Positions 17,021 to 26,970 of a DNA stretch of 64,000 nucleotides are shown piece by piece. The notes beneath the pieces were generated by a model. It saw only the letters and a list, made by a program, of their open reading frames with translations, searched no databases and was not told the origin of the DNA. The stretch's first letter is position 1, and every line of letters begins with the position of its first letter. The DNA comes from Rhizobium sp. SSA_523 (lineage in GTDB: Bacteria > Pseudomonadota > Alphaproteobacteria > Rhizobiales > Rhizobiaceae): positions 2,575,501 through 2,639,500 of the forward strand of contig NZ_CP129382.1 of assembly GCF_030435705.1 (NCBI RefSeq), in the 5' to 3' direction. The translations under genes and the position numbers were made by a program.

Positions 17021-17938
17021 ATGCTGCACGATGATCACCATACCTTCGAGGACCATTTGCGCGAAAGCGCGGCGAGAACGGAAGCGCTGATGTCGGCCCT
17101 GCTCGGTCCGTCAGCCTTGCCGGATGAAATTGCGCGGCCGGAGCCGCTGGTGGCCGCCATGCGCTACGGAACATTGAATGGCGGCAAGCGGTTGCGGCCA
17201 TTCCTGGTGCAGGAAGCGGCCGCCTTGTTCGAAGGTCCGGCCGCTGCCGCCGCGCGGGTCGGTGCCGCACTGGAATGCCTGCACAGCTATTCTCTCATCC
17301 ATGACGATCTGCCGGCGATGGACGATGACGATTTGCGACGCGGCAAGCCGACGGTCCATAAAGTCTTTCCTGAGGCAACGGCAATCCTCGCCGGCGACAG
17401 CCTGCTGACCTATGCCTTCGACATCATCAGCGCGCCGGAGACCGATCTTCCCGATGATCGGAAAGTGCAACTGGTCCTGGCTCTGGCGCGGGCCGCCGGG
17501 CTTGGCGGAATGGCCGGGGGGCAGGCGCTGGATCTGGCTGCCGAAAGCGAAACCCCCGGCGAAGCGGATATCTCGACCCTGCAGGCCATGAAGACCGGCG
17601 CATTGCTGCGCTTTGCCTGCGAAGCGGGTCCGATCATCGCCGGCGCGTCCAGCGAGGACCGGCTGCGGCTGCGCCGTTTTGGCGAGATCATCGGCCTTGC
17701 CTTCCAGCTCGCTGATGACGTGCTCGACGTCACTTCCGACGCAAAGACCATGGGCAAGGCGACCGGAAAGGATGCCGGTCGCGGGAAGGCGACCCTCGTG
17801 GCCCTGCACGGACTGGACTGGGCGGAGAAGCGGCTGGATGCGCTGGTTGCCGAGGCCATTGCCTCCCTGGCGCCCTATGCGGAGCGGGCGGGAATGCTGA
17901 TTGCCACTGCCCGCTACGTGGCCAACCGCAAGCATTGA
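17021..17938 (+). CDS. ispA: Farnesyl diphosphate synthase (short-chain polyprenyl synthase)
   Basis: 305 aa. Shows GGKRLRP, the first Asp-rich motif [14 protein letters not shown] (a DDxxxxD form typical of bacterial type II FPP synthases), KTGALLRFA, and the second motif FQLADDVLD. It makes C15 farnesyl diphosphate from IPP and DMAPP for undecaprenyl phosphate, quinones and hopanoids. It is divergent from mtgA across a ~125 bp gap. ispG, from the same isoprenoid supply pathway, lies 1.6 kb further on. Confidence 0.94.
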   Translation: MLHDDHHTFEDHLRESAARTEALMSALLGPSALPDEIARPEPLVAAMRYGTLNGGKRLRPFLVQEAAALFEGPAAAAARVGAALECLHSYSLIHDDLPAMDDDDLRRGKPTVHKVFPEATAILAGDSLLTYAFDIISAPETDLPDDRKVQLVLALARAAGLGGMAGGQALDLAAESETPGEADISTLQAMKTGALLRFACEAGPIIAGASSEDRLRLRRFGEIIGLAFQLADDVLDVTSDAKTMGKATGKDAGRGKATLVALHGLDWAEKRLDALVAEAIASLAPYAERAGMLIATARYVANRKH

Positions 17939-18137
17939 GTGTCCGGATGCCGGTGCGTCCGCAGCGATGCGCCGGCAGGCCGAGGAGGATCGCGCCGCGG
18001 AACCTCTGCGCCACAGGGAGCAGCGGCGCAGAACGGATCATCATCACGCAAACTGCTGGAAACCATCAAAACTCTGCGCGTGTCGGGCGGGCAAGGCTGA
18101 CCTATGATCGCCACCATCTCCAGCTGGAAAGACATGC

Positions 18138-18782
18138 ATGTCCGAACTGATGCAGAACCTGCCGCAAGTCGCAGCGGCCTATGTCCTTTATCTGGTGGCC
18201 GTCATCAGTCCCGGACCGGCGATCATCGCCATCATCTCGACCGCCTTGGGCGAAGGTCGCCGACGCGGTCTCGTCATCGCGCTCGGCATCTTTGCCGGCT
18301 CCTTCACCTGGGCCATGGCCGCCGCCCTGGGCATGGCCGCGCTCTTGACCCGTTATGCCGGGATACTGGAGATCTTGAAGATCGCCGGCGGCCTCTATCT
18401 GCTCTATCTCGCCTATAAGGCCTGCCGTGGCGCCCTGCGCGCCGGTGACGATCAACCGGAGCTTCCGGTCGCCAAACGCCATGTCAGCCTCGGCCGCACA
18501 TTCCTCACCGGCTATGCCATCCACCTGACCAATCCGAAAGCCGTTTTTGCCTGGGTCGCCATCATTTCGCTCGGCCTGCCGGCCGGAGCGTCCGGCGGCG
18601 CCGTGGCGCTCATTGTCGGGGGCTGCCTCCTGACCGGCTTTACCGTGTTCATGGGCTACGCGCTGCTTTTCTCGACGCGGCGCGCGGCGAGGATCTACCA
18701 GAGCGCGCGCCGCCCACTGGATGCCCTGATGGCGGTGATGTTCGGCGCTGCCGGAGTCAAGATGATCAGCAGCGCCCTTTGA
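18138..18782 (+). CDS. LysE/RhtB-family amino acid exporter
   Basis: 214 aa inner-membrane protein with about six hydrophobic helices and the LysE family N-terminal signature (LVAVISPGPAIIAIISTALGEGRRRGL, given as LVAVISPGPAIIAI and ALGEGRRRG). The central NPKAVFAWVA motif (TGYAIHLTNPKA) is also typical. The substrate cannot be told from sequence. The 199-bp gap after ispA holds no gene I can support. Confidence 0.9.
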   Translation: MSELMQNLPQVAAAYVLYLVAVISPGPAIIAIISTALGEGRRRGLVIALGIFAGSFTWAMAAALGMAALLTRYAGILEILKIAGGLYLLYLAYKACRGALRAGDDQPELPVAKRHVSLGRTFLTGYAIHLTNPKAVFAWVAIISLGLPAGASGGAVALIVGGCLLTGFTVFMGYALLFSTRRAARIYQSARRPLDALMAVMFGAAGVKMISSAL

Positions 18783-18797
18783 CGGCGCCCACAAAGC

Positions 18798-18823
18798 AAA
18801 AGGCGCCGCGGATGCGACGCCTT
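18798..18823 (-). terminator. Intrinsic terminator of the OmpA-like lipoprotein gene
   Basis: On the minus strand AAGGCG-T-CGC, a 4-nt ATCC loop, GCG-G-CGCCTTTT: a 10-bp stem with one T-G wobble, then a T run. It lies about 27 bp beyond the stop at 18850 and just after the convergent LysE gene. Confidence 0.75.
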
Positions 18824-18849
18824 CCGTTTGGATCTCACGGCAGACCTGA

Positions 18850-19515
18850 TCAATCGGTCGTGATCGGCGCGATCGCAACTTCCACGCGGCGGTTCTGTGC
18901 ACGGCCATCGGGCGTGGCATTCGATGCGACCGGCTGGGTGGCACCGAAGCCGAGCGTCGACATGCGGCGCTGATCGACGCCGCGCGACGCGAGGTAGTTG
19001 GCGACCGAGGCGGCGCGTCGTTCAGAAAGCGCCTGATTATGAGCCGCGCTGCCAGTCGAATCGGTATGACCGTTCACATCGACCAAAGTCCGGTTGAACT
19101 TGCTGAGCACGAGAGCCACGGAATTCAGCGTGGAGTAGAAGCCCGGCAGAACCTGGTCCTGATCGGTCGGGAAGGTGATGTTGGACGGCATGTTCAGGAT
19201 GATGCGATCCCCCACACGCGTCACAGAAACACCGGTCCCTTGCAATTGCGCCCGTAATTCGGACTCCTGCTGGTCCATGTAATTGCCGATGGCGCCGCCT
19301 GCCAGAGCACCGACGCCGGCGCCGATCAGTGCCGCATTGCGCCGACCGACCGGCGAATTGCCGATGGCAAGCCCGGCAAGCGCTCCAATGCCGGCGCCGA
19401 GCGCGGCACCGCCCGTCGTATTCGACATTTTCTGCTGTCCGGTATACGGATCGGTTGTCGTGCAGGCAGAAAGATAGGTCGCGCACATGGCGACAATCGC
19501 AATTTTCTTCAGCAT
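18850..19515 (-). CDS. OmpA-family lipoprotein with glycine zipper
   Basis: 221 aa. Signal peptide MLKKIAIVAMCATYL with lipobox LSAC (Cys18). Residues ~33-75 form two glycine-zipper stretches (GAALGAGIGALAGLAIG, AALIGAGVGALAGGAIGN), then an OmpA/MotB peptidoglycan-binding domain (VDVNGHTDSTGSAAHNQ, LSERRAASVANYL, GRAQNRRVEV). It resembles YiaD-type outer-membrane lipoproteins that tether envelope to peptidoglycan. ATG 19515 starts a standard signal peptide; the open frame to 19557 adds non-signal residues. It lies 71 bp downstream of ispG on the same strand. Confidence 0.92.
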   Translation of the reverse strand: MLKKIAIVAMCATYLSACTTTDPYTGQQKMSNTTGGAALGAGIGALAGLAIGNSPVGRRNAALIGAGVGALAGGAIGNYMDQQESELRAQLQGTGVSVTRVGDRIILNMPSNITFPTDQDQVLPGFYSTLNSVALVLSKFNRTLVDVNGHTDSTGSAAHNQALSERRAASVANYLASRGVDQRRMSTLGFGATQPVASNATPDGRAQNRRVEVAIAPITTD

Positions 19516-19586
19516 AGAATCATCATCCCCGTCATTAGCTCTGTGTTCATTTACCATGAATTGCGGCAGGAACGAGGAGGACGGGG

Positions 19587-20831
19587 CTACTCTGCGGCGG
19601 TCTTCTGGCCGAAGCGCTTCTCGATGTAATCGATCACCAAAGCCTCGAAATCCGCGGCAATCTGCGGCCCGCGCAGGGTGAGCGCCTTCTTTCCGTCGAT
19701 GAAGACGGGCGCTGCCGGCGTCTCCCCCGTGCCGGGCAGCGAGATGCCGATATCGGCATGCTTGCTTTCACCGGGGCCGTTGACGATACAGCCCATCACC
19801 GCGACGTTCAACGCTTCGACGCCGGGATATTTTTCACGCCAGATCGGCATGTTCTTGCGGATGTCATCCTGGATCCGTTGGGCAAGCTCCTGGAAGACCG
19901 TCGAGGTCGTTCGCCCGCAGCCTGGGCAGGCCGCCACCACCGGAAGGAATTGCCGGAAGCCCATGACCTGCAGGAGTTCCTGGGCCACCTGCACTTCGCG
20001 GGTCCGGTCGCCGTTCGGCTCCGGCGTCAGGGAGACGCGGATCGTGTCGCCGATACCGTGCTGAAGCACATAGCCCATGGCAGCGGAGGATGCGACGATC
20101 CCCTTGGTCCCCATGCCGGCCTCGGTGAGACCGAGATGCAGCGCGTGATCGGAGCGTTCCGCCAGCTTGGAATAGACGGCGATCAGGTCCTGGACCTGGC
20201 TGACCTTGGCGGACAGGATGATACGGTTGCGCGGCAGACCGATTTCCTCGGCCAGCTCCGCCGAAAGAAGGGCCGACTGACAGATGGCCTCGTGCATGAC
20301 CTGCCGGGCCGAAAGCGGCGATCCCATCCGCTGGTTCTCATCCATCAGCCGCGTCAAAAGGTCCTGGTCGAGCGAGCCCCAATTGACGCCGATCCGCACC
20401 GGCTTGTCGTAGCGAATCGCCATCTCGACGATCTCGGCGAACTGCTTGTCCTTCTTGTCCTTGAAGCCGACATTGCCGGGATTGATGCGGTATTTCGCCA
20501 GGGCCTCGGCGCAACCCGGGTGGTCGGCCAGCAATTTATGGCCGATATAGTGAAAGTCACCGACCAGCGGCACATCCATTCCGAGCCTGAGCAGCCGGTC
20601 GCGGATTTTCGGCACCGCTGCAGCGCTCTCATCGCGATCGACGGTGATGCGCACGATTTCCGAACCGGACCGGAAAAGGGCGGCGACCTGCGCGACCGTG
20701 GCATCGATATCCGCGGTATCGGTATTCGTCATGGACTGGACGACGACAGGCGCGCCCCCACCCACGATCACACCGCCCACATCGACGGCGACCGAAGCAC
20801 GGCGGGGCTTGGGATCAAATTCGGCAGGCAT
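19587..20831 (-). CDS. ispG: 4-hydroxy-3-methylbut-2-en-1-yl diphosphate synthase (flavodoxin) IspG
   Basis: 414 aa [4Fe-4S] enzyme of the MEP isoprenoid pathway, converting MEcPP to HMBPP. The N-terminal TIM-barrel region ([29 protein letters not shown]) and C-terminal Fe-S region are both present. Cluster ligands are the CPGC pair in AACPGCGRT and the Cys in [12 protein letters not shown]. Length is normal. It supplies precursors used by IspA nearby, although the two genes are not in one operon. Confidence 0.96.
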   Translation of the reverse strand: MPAEFDPKPRRASVAVDVGGVIVGGGAPVVVQSMTNTDTADIDATVAQVAALFRSGSEIVRITVDRDESAAAVPKIRDRLLRLGMDVPLVGDFHYIGHKLLADHPGCAEALAKYRINPGNVGFKDKKDKQFAEIVEMAIRYDKPVRIGVNWGSLDQDLLTRLMDENQRMGSPLSARQVMHEAICQSALLSAELAEEIGLPRNRIILSAKVSQVQDLIAVYSKLAERSDHALHLGLTEAGMGTKGIVASSAAMGYVLQHGIGDTIRVSLTPEPNGDRTREVQVAQELLQVMGFRQFLPVVAACPGCGRTTSTVFQELAQRIQDDIRKNMPIWREKYPGVEALNVAVMGCIVNGPGESKHADIGISLPGTGETPAAPVFIDGKKALTLRGPQIAADFEALVIDYIEKRFGQKTAAE

Positions 20832-20910
20832 GAAGCATCTCGCAACTGGGAGAAAGTGCCTCTCAGGTGGATCAAGCGCGGGGTCTTGTCAACACCCGCG
20901 CGCGATCACG

Positions 20911-22104
20911 TTACTGCGGATCGGCCGCCCGGTCGGCATGCCTGGCCAGTCCCGACAGGAGAAGGACGACGAGATGCAGCGCCGGCAGGCCGATGAAGAT
21001 GGCCGCAAGCCCGGTGTGTTCGGCAATGAAACCAATGGCCGAGGGGGCCACGAGAATGCCGGAATATCCCATGGTCGTGACGACCGACAGGCCGATGCCC
21101 TGCGCCATTCCGGGAAGGTTTCCCGCCGCCGAAAAGGCGATCGGTACCATGTTGGAGATGCCGATACCGGCGATTGCAAAGCCGATCATGGCCATGACGG
21201 GACCGTTCGCCAGACCGGCGGTGAGGAGACCGATCATCGACGTGATCGTGCAGAAGCGCAGGGTTCTGACGGCGCCGAACCGGTCGCGCACAAGATCGCC
21301 GGCGAAGCGCATGGCCGCCATGGTCAGCGAAAAGGCGCCGAATGCCAGGCCAGAGAGCTGCACGGAAGCGCCCAGTTCGTTGCGGAAATACAGCGCACCC
21401 CAATCCAGAACCGCCCCTTCGGGGATCATGCTGAACAGGGCGACAACTCCGATCAGCCAGGGCAGAGGCGTTCGCGGCAGGCGCACTTTCGCCTTGGCTT
21501 CCTCCGGATGCGGCTTGTCGGCCAGCAGCATGGGCCAGGCAATCCCCACCATGACGGCGGCCAGCAGGCTGACCAGAAGGCTATGGCCCACCACACCGAG
21601 CCAGGCAATCAGCAGTCCGCCACTGGCCGAACCGATCAGCCCGCCAAGGCTCCAGAAGGCATGGCAGGACGACATGATGGAGCGCCGCATCTGTTTTTCT
21701 GTCGTCACCGCATTGGCGTTCATCGCCACGTCCATCGCGCCGATCAAGCCGCCGAACAGGAAGATCGCGATGGCGCCGGTCCAGACATTGCCGACCAGGC
21801 TGAGCAGAAGAAGCGTCGGCAGGGCCATCAGCGCCGCGACGCGCGTGACCGTGGTCGATCCGAAGCGGGCGATCTGCAGGCCGCCGATCGGCATCATGAC
21901 GATGGAGCCGATGCCGAAGACGAGGATCATCAGACCGAGCCCGCTTTCGCTCAAGGCCAGGCGGCTGGCGAATTCCGGAATTTTCGGCGCCCAGGCGCCA
22001 ATCAGAAAGCCGTTCATCAGGAACATCAGCGCGACGCCGACGCGCGGGCGGGTGATGATGGGCGCTCGTTCCAGAACACCCGTCACAACGGTATTGTCAG
22101 TCAT
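20911..22104 (-). CDS. MFS transporter, YbjJ-like
   Basis: 397 aa with about 12 hydrophobic segments. N-terminal half: FLMNGFLIGAWAPKIPEF and a GxxxMMPIGGLQIARFGS loop between helices 2 and 3. Central MNANAVTTEKQMRRSIMSSCHAFWSLGG resembles YbjJ-type and fucose-permease-like transporters (given here for position ~125-155 only). The substrate is unknown. It is 30 bp downstream of a DeoR-type regulator on the same strand, which suggests sugar-related regulation of its expression. Confidence 0.87.
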   Translation of the reverse strand: MTDNTVVTGVLERAPIITRPRVGVALMFLMNGFLIGAWAPKIPEFASRLALSESGLGLMILVFGIGSIVMMPIGGLQIARFGSTTVTRVAALMALPTLLLLSLVGNVWTGAIAIFLFGGLIGAMDVAMNANAVTTEKQMRRSIMSSCHAFWSLGGLIGSASGGLLIAWLGVVGHSLLVSLLAAVMVGIAWPMLLADKPHPEEAKAKVRLPRTPLPWLIGVVALFSMIPEGAVLDWGALYFRNELGASVQLSGLAFGAFSLTMAAMRFAGDLVRDRFGAVRTLRFCTITSMIGLLTAGLANGPVMAMIGFAIAGIGISNMVPIAFSAAGNLPGMAQGIGLSVVTTMGYSGILVAPSAIGFIAEHTGLAAIFIGLPALHLVVLLLSGLARHADRAADPQ

Positions 22105-22134
22105 TGACCGGTTTCTCCCAGGTCCTAGAAAACA

Positions 22135-22905
22135 TCATGTTTGGGCCACGATCACGCTGCAGCCCGCCTCCCGCAGGACGGCCAGCCGAAGGGGATCAAC
22201 GCCCGGTTCGGTAATCAGAGTATGATATTGAGCAGCCGAGGCGACCGGATAGGGTCCCGCCACGTCGAATTTCTCGCGCGTAGCAGCCACCACCACCTTG
22301 CGGCTGCAACTGGCCACGGCGTGCTTGAAAGCCGCATCTTCGAAACGCAGCGCGCATAAGCCCCCGTCGCGATCGATCCCGCAGGCGCCGATGAAGGCGA
22401 TGTCAGGGCGAATGGCAGACATGAACGCGCAGGCGCGGGCGCCCACGACCCCGCCCACGACGCGATCCAGGCTGCCGCCGATCAAGACGACGTCCACCAG
22501 AGGCTTTTCGGCCAACGAGAGCGCAATGGCGGGGGAATTCGTCACTGCCGTCACCGCCAGTGTTTCGGGAAGCGCTTCGGCAATTGCGAGATTGGTGCTG
22601 CCGGCATCGAAAAACAGGGTGGCATGCGCGGTGATCAGACGGCAGGCCTGCTCTGCCAGTGCCTTTTTCCGCTCCGCTGCGACAGCCATGCGCTGCGTCA
22701 GCGTGGAGCCGGCGCGCGCCAGCGGCAGGGCCCCGCCATAGACCCGCTCGCACAGGCCGGCCTGGGCCATGTCCCGCAGGTCGCGACGGATCGTGTCCTC
22801 CGAGACGCCGAAATCACCGGCGAGCGTGGCCGCCACAACGCGGCCCTCCTGCTTGAGGCGCCGCAGGATCTCCGCCTGCCGCTCCTGCACCATCAATTCG
22901 GTCAT
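22135..22905 (-). CDS. DeoR-family transcriptional regulator
   Basis: 256 aa. N-terminal winged HTH (RQAEILRRLKQEGRVVAATL, VSEDTIRRDLRDM) and a C-terminal sugar-phosphate-sensing domain (LFFDAGSTNLAIAEALP, VTAVTNSPAIALSLA, DIAFIGACGID, ATREKFD). ATG 22905 has GAGG about 6 nt upstream; a more distal ATG at 22962 has no SD and adds unrelated residues. It probably controls itself and the MFS transporter 30 bp downstream. The effector is likely a phosphorylated sugar by family analogy; no catabolic enzyme is encoded nearby. Confidence 0.9.
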   Translation of the reverse strand: MTELMVQERQAEILRRLKQEGRVVAATLAGDFGVSEDTIRRDLRDMAQAGLCERVYGGALPLARAGSTLTQRMAVAAERKKALAEQACRLITAHATLFFDAGSTNLAIAEALPETLAVTAVTNSPAIALSLAEKPLVDVVLIGGSLDRVVGGVVGARACAFMSAIRPDIAFIGACGIDRDGGLCALRFEDAAFKHAVASCSRKVVVAATREKFDVAGPYPVASAAQYHTLITEPGVDPLRLAVLREAGCSVIVAQT

Positions 22906-23260
22906 CACGCCCTCATCAAACCCTGCAAAACAGTGCATAAACGGGCAAGAACGTGCAATCAAGCCACGAACGACGACACGCCGTCACGTTGCGTGACTCG
23001 GCAGAGGTGGCGCCGGAAAGAAAAGAGGCGGGACAGGACAAAGACGGGAAGGGTGAGGGCAGGATAGCGGAAGGCGGCCGGACCGGGGATCGAAGACGCA
23101 CCCGTCGGGCGCCGGGTTGGATGACGGGAGGGCGCACGCATCCTTGTGCGCCCTCACCTTCTTATGCCGACACCACACGCCAGGCAGGCCCGACAATCCT
23201 GCGGCCCTGCATGCCATTGAGCTCAGCGAGCTCTCTCGGCAGATCGGATCCGTCACGCCA
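22906..23260. other. Intergenic region between deoR-type gene and pyc, with an inverted repeat
   Basis: About 355 bp with no supportable gene. GAGGGCGCAC at 23128-23137 pairs perfectly with GTGCGCCCTC at 23146-23155 (8-nt loop). It lies just past the 3' end of pyc, but there is no T-tract on either side, so it is a 3' hairpin rather than a standard terminator. The right-hand part (22930-23000) is the DeoR-gene promoter region. Confidence 0.5.
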
Positions 23261-26200
23261 TCAGGCGGTATAGGCGATCAGCAGATCCTTCGCGTCGATC
23301 TGGTCGCCCGGCTTGACCAGGACCTCGGCCACCTCGCCATCCTTTTCCGCATGCAGCGCCGTCTCCATCTTCATCGCCTCGATGGACAGCAGCACATCGC
23401 CCGCTTTCACCGTCTGCCCGGCGGAAACGAAGACGCGGGAAATGACGCCCGGCATCGGCGCGCCAAGCTGCGCGCCATTGCCGGCTTCCGCCTTGCGGCG
23501 CGCCACGCTGGTTGCGGCCCGGCTGCGGTCCGGCACCTTGATGCGGCGTGGCTGGCCGTTCAGTTCGAAGAACACGGTCACAAGCCCCTGGGCATCCGGC
23601 GCGCTGGCCGCCTGATTGACGACGACGAGAGTTTTGCCCTTCTCGATGTCGGCAAACAATTCCTCGCCATCCGCCATGCCGTAGAAATAGGAGGGCGTGG
23701 GCAGGACTGAGACCGGCCCATAGGTCTCGGAGGCGAGCGCGAATTCGGTGAAGACCTTCGGATACATCAGATAGGAGGCGAATTCGAAGTCGTCGACCGT
23801 CCGGCCGAGCTTCTCCTCGATCGCCTGTCGCTCGGCATCGAGGTCCGCCTGCTTCAACAGTGAACCCGGGCGCACCGCATAAGGCTTTTCCGCCTTCAGC
23901 ACCTTTTTCTGCAGCGCCTCCGGCCAGCCGCCCGGCGGCTGACCGAGATCCCCCTTAAACATGGAGACGACGGATTCCGGGAAAGCGATATCCTTGTCCG
24001 GGTTCTCGACATCGGCCACCGTCAGATCCTGGCTCACCATCATCAAGGCCATGTCGCCCACGACCTTGGAGGAGGGCGTCACTTTCACAATGTCACCGAA
24101 CATCCGGTTGACGTCGGCATAGGTCTGCGCCACCTCGTGCCAGCGGGTTTCAAGCCCCAGCGAGCGGGCCTGTTCCTTGAGATTGGTGAACTGGCCGCCC
24201 GGCATTTCGTGCAGGTACACTTCCGAGGCGGGACCTTTGAGATCGCTTTCGAAAGCCGCATATTGATGCCGGACCGCCTCCCAATAGAAGGAGATGCGGC
24301 GGATCCATTCCGGATCGAGACCGGAATCGCGCTCCGTGCCCGACAGCGCCTCGACAATCGAACCGAGGCAGGGCTGCGACGTATTGCCGGAAAAGGCATC
24401 CATGGCGGCATCCACCGCATCGACGCCGGAATCGATCGCCGCAAGCACCGTGGCGGCCGATATGCCTGACGTGTCATGCGTGTGGAAGTGGATCGGCAGG
24501 CTGGTGGCCTCGCGCAGGGCCTTGAACAGGACGCGGGCGGCGGCTGGTTTCAAAAGCCCCGCCATGTCCTTCAGCGCGATGATATGGGCGCCTGCCCTTT
24601 CCAGCTCTTCGGCCAGCGCCGTGTAGTATTTCAGGTCATATTTCGGTCGCGCGCTGTTCAGCAGATCTCCGGTATAGCAGATTGTGGCCTCGCAGAGCTT
24701 GTTCTCCTCCTGGATGGCGTCCATCGAGACGCGCATGTTTTCCACCCAGTTCAGGCAGTCGAAGACGCGGAACAGGTCGATGCCGCCTTTGGCTGCCTGC
24801 CGGACGAAGTATTTGACGACATTATCGGGATAATTGGTGTAGCCGACACCATTGGCGCCGCGCAGCAGCATCTGCAGCAGGATATTGGGTGCCGCGTCCC
24901 GGATCAAAGCGAGCCGCTCCCAGGGATCTTCCGTCAGAAAGCGCATGGACACGTCGAAGGTCGCGCCGCCCCAGCATTCCAGCGAAAACAGGTTCGGCAG
25001 CGCCCGTGCATAGACGGGCGCGATGCGGGCAATATCGAAAGTCCGCATGCGTGTCGCCAGAAGCGATTGGTGGCCGTCGCGCATGGTCGTGTCGGTGATC
25101 AGAACCTGCGGCTGTTCCCGCATCCAGGCTGCAAAGCCTTTCGGCCCCAGCGCGTCGAGCCTCTGCCTGGTCCCCTCCGGCACCGCGCCGTTGATATAGG
25201 GGACAACCGGCTTCGGCGCTTTTTCCGAAGGCCTCGGCCGTCCCTTCACCTCAGGATGGCCGTTGACGGTGACATCGGCGAGATAGGTGAGGAGCTTGGT
25301 GGCACGGTCCTGCCGCTTGACCTGCTGGAATAGCTCCGGCGTCGTGTCGATGAAGCGCGTCGTATAGGAATTGTCGCGAAAGCTCGGATGGCCGATGATC
25401 GCTTCCAGGAAGGTGAGATTGGTTGCCACGCCACGGATGCGGAATTCGCGAAGCGCCCGGTCCATCCGGCTGATCGCCTCCTGCGGCGTCCCGCCCGAGG
25501 CCGTGACCTTGACCAGCAGCGGATCGTAATAGCGGGTAATGATCGCGCCGGTATAGGCCGTACCGCCATCCAGGCGAATGCCAAAGCCGGCCGCCGATCG
25601 ATAGGCGGTGATCCGGCCATAATCGGGAATGAAGTTCTGCTCCGGATCCTCGGTCGTGATGCGGCACTGCAAGGCATGGCCGTTCAAGCGGATATTCTCC
25701 TGCGCAGGCACGCCCGATTCCGGCGTTCCGATCGCCTCGCCTTCGAGAATATGGATCTGCGCCTTGACGATATCGATGCCCGTGACGACTTCGGTGACCG
25801 TATGCTCCACCTGGATGCGCGGGTTGACTTCGATGAAGTAGAACTTCCCGGTATCGGCATCCATCAGATATTCGACGGTACCGGCACCGATATAATGGGT
25901 CGCGGCGGCGATCTTCAGCGAATAGGCGGCCAGTTCCTGCCGCTGCGCCTCCGACAGATAAGGCGCCGGCGCCCGTTCGACGACCTTCTGGTTGCGTCGC
26001 TGGATGGAGCAGTCACGCTCGAAGAGATGCACCACTTGGCCGTGCGTATCGCCGAGGATCTGGCTTTCCACATGGCGGGCGCGCTCGACCAGCTTTTCCA
26101 GATAGACTTCGTCCTTGCCGAAGGCGGCCATGGCCTCGCGCTTGGCCTCGGTCACTTCCTTGGCAAGTTCGGATTCGGCGCGGATGACGCGCATGCCGCG

Positions 26201-26719
26201 ACCGCCGCCGCCCCAGGAGGCCTTCAGCATCACCGGATAGCCGATCTCATTCGCCATCCGGCTGACGCTCTCCATATCATCCGGCAAGGGCTCGGTGGCG
26301 GGAACGACCGGGACGCCGACGGAGATCGCCAGGTTGCGTGCCGCAACCTTGTTGCCGAGCTGACGCATCGTCTGCGCCGTCGGGCCGATGAAGATGATCC
26401 CGGCCTGATTGCAGGCTTCGACGAATTCCGGGCTTTCCGACAGAAGGCCGTAGCCCGGATGAATGGCATCGGCTCCGGATGCCTTGGCGACGCGAATGAC
26501 TTCATCGATCGACAGATAGCTTTCGATCGGTCCGAGATCCCGTGCCAGGTGCGGTCCCCGGCCGACCTGGTAACTCTCGTCCGCCTTGAACCGATGCAGC
26601 GAAAGTTTGTCCTCCTCCGCCCAGATCGCCACAGTTTTGATGCCCAGCTCGTTGGCGGCGCGAAAGACGCGAATGGCAATTTCTGATCGGTTGGCAACAA
26701 GAATTTTCGAAATCTTCAA
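23261..26719 (-). CDS. pyc: Pyruvate carboxylase
   Basis: 1,152 aa single-chain enzyme that makes oxaloacetate from pyruvate and bicarbonate. Domains in order: biotin carboxylase with ATP-grasp (residues 1-~450; KILVANRSEIAIRVFRAA, HPGYGLLSE, EVNPRIQVEHTVTE), carboxyltransferase barrel (~530-800; DTTMRDGHQSLLATRMRT, FHTHDTSG), allosteric/tetramer region, and a biotinyl domain with biotin Lys1117 in EAMKM. The start is TTG 26719, with GGGAG 6 nt upstream, and gives the normal rhizobial N-terminus. It is a single gene, divergent from ndvA, and anaplerotic in rhizobia. Confidence 0.97.
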   Translation of the reverse strand: MKISKILVANRSEIAIRVFRAANELGIKTVAIWAEEDKLSLHRFKADESYQVGRGPHLARDLGPIESYLSIDEVIRVAKASGADAIHPGYGLLSESPEFVEACNQAGIIFIGPTAQTMRQLGNKVAARNLAISVGVPVVPATEPLPDDMESVSRMANEIGYPVMLKASWGGGGRGMRVIRAESELAKEVTEAKREAMAAFGKDEVYLEKLVERARHVESQILGDTHGQVVHLFERDCSIQRRNQKVVERAPAPYLSEAQRQELAAYSLKIAAATHYIGAGTVEYLMDADTGKFYFIEVNPRIQVEHTVTEVVTGIDIVKAQIHILEGEAIGTPESGVPAQENIRLNGHALQCRITTEDPEQNFIPDYGRITAYRSAAGFGIRLDGGTAYTGAIITRYYDPLLVKVTASGGTPQEAISRMDRALREFRIRGVATNLTFLEAIIGHPSFRDNSYTTRFIDTTPELFQQVKRQDRATKLLTYLADVTVNGHPEVKGRPRPSEKAPKPVVPYINGAVPEGTRQRLDALGPKGFAAWMREQPQVLITDTTMRDGHQSLLATRMRTFDIARIAPVYARALPNLFSLECWGGATFDVSMRFLTEDPWERLALIRDAAPNILLQMLLRGANGVGYTNYPDNVVKYFVRQAAKGGIDLFRVFDCLNWVENMRVSMDAIQEENKLCEATICYTGDLLNSARPKYDLKYYTALAEELERAGAHIIALKDMAGLLKPAAARVLFKALREATSLPIHFHTHDTSGISAATVLAAIDSGVDAVDAAMDAFSGNTSQPCLGSIVEALSGTERDSGLDPEWIRRISFYWEAVRHQYAAFESDLKGPASEVYLHEMPGGQFTNLKEQARSLGLETRWHEVAQTYADVNRMFGDIVKVTPSSKVVGDMALMMVSQDLTVADVENPDKDIAFPESVVSMFKGDLGQPPGGWPEALQKKVLKAEKPYAVRPGSLLKQADLDAERQAIEEKLGRTVDDFEFASYLMYPKVFTEFALASETYGPVSVLPTPSYFYGMADGEELFADIEKGKTLVVVNQAASAPDAQGLVTVFFELNGQPRRIKVPDRSRAATSVARRKAEAGNGAQLGAPMPGVISRVFVSAGQTVKAGDVLLSIEAMKMETALHAEKDGEVAEVLVKPGDQIDAKDLLIAYTA

Positions 26720-26897
26720 GACAATCTCCCATTATCCGGCGCGGAATGCTGCACCCGCGAAGAGAAACATTACCGTCTTTTCGCTGAAGTTCAATTTCCC
26801 GCAGCCAGGCAGCGGTCGATTTTCGTCAGTTTCATGTCAGCAAATGCGAGAGCCCCGGACCGGCTGCGCGCGCCGCTTGCATCGAGACTGTTAGGTC

Positions 26898-26931
26898 ATT
26901 GAGAATGTTCACCCTGCATACAGGTCTCAAT
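26898..26931 (+). promoter_or_regulatory. Nested inverted repeat upstream of ndvA
   Basis: ATTGAGA (26898-26904) pairs with TCTCAAT (26925-26931), and inside it CCTG (26913-26916) pairs with CAGG (26921-26924). The element ends 39 nt before the ndvA start codon. It could be an operator or a leader hairpin; I cannot tell which. Confidence 0.4.
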
Positions 26932-26970
26932 TGCTATAGAGCCCTGTTGAAAATCACGAGGTGACCTCTC

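Noticed and set aside
17939..18137. Short plus-strand frames (60-70 codons) after ispA
   Set aside because: No ribosome-binding site or family match; composition is Arg/His-rich, as expected from out-of-frame GC-rich DNA.
23128..23155. 10-bp hairpin after pyc as an intrinsic terminator
   Set aside because: The stem is perfect but there is no T-tract on either strand; reported only as an inverted repeat.
25388..26686. 432-codon plus-strand frame opposite pyc
   Set aside because: Antisense shadow of the biotin carboxylase domain.
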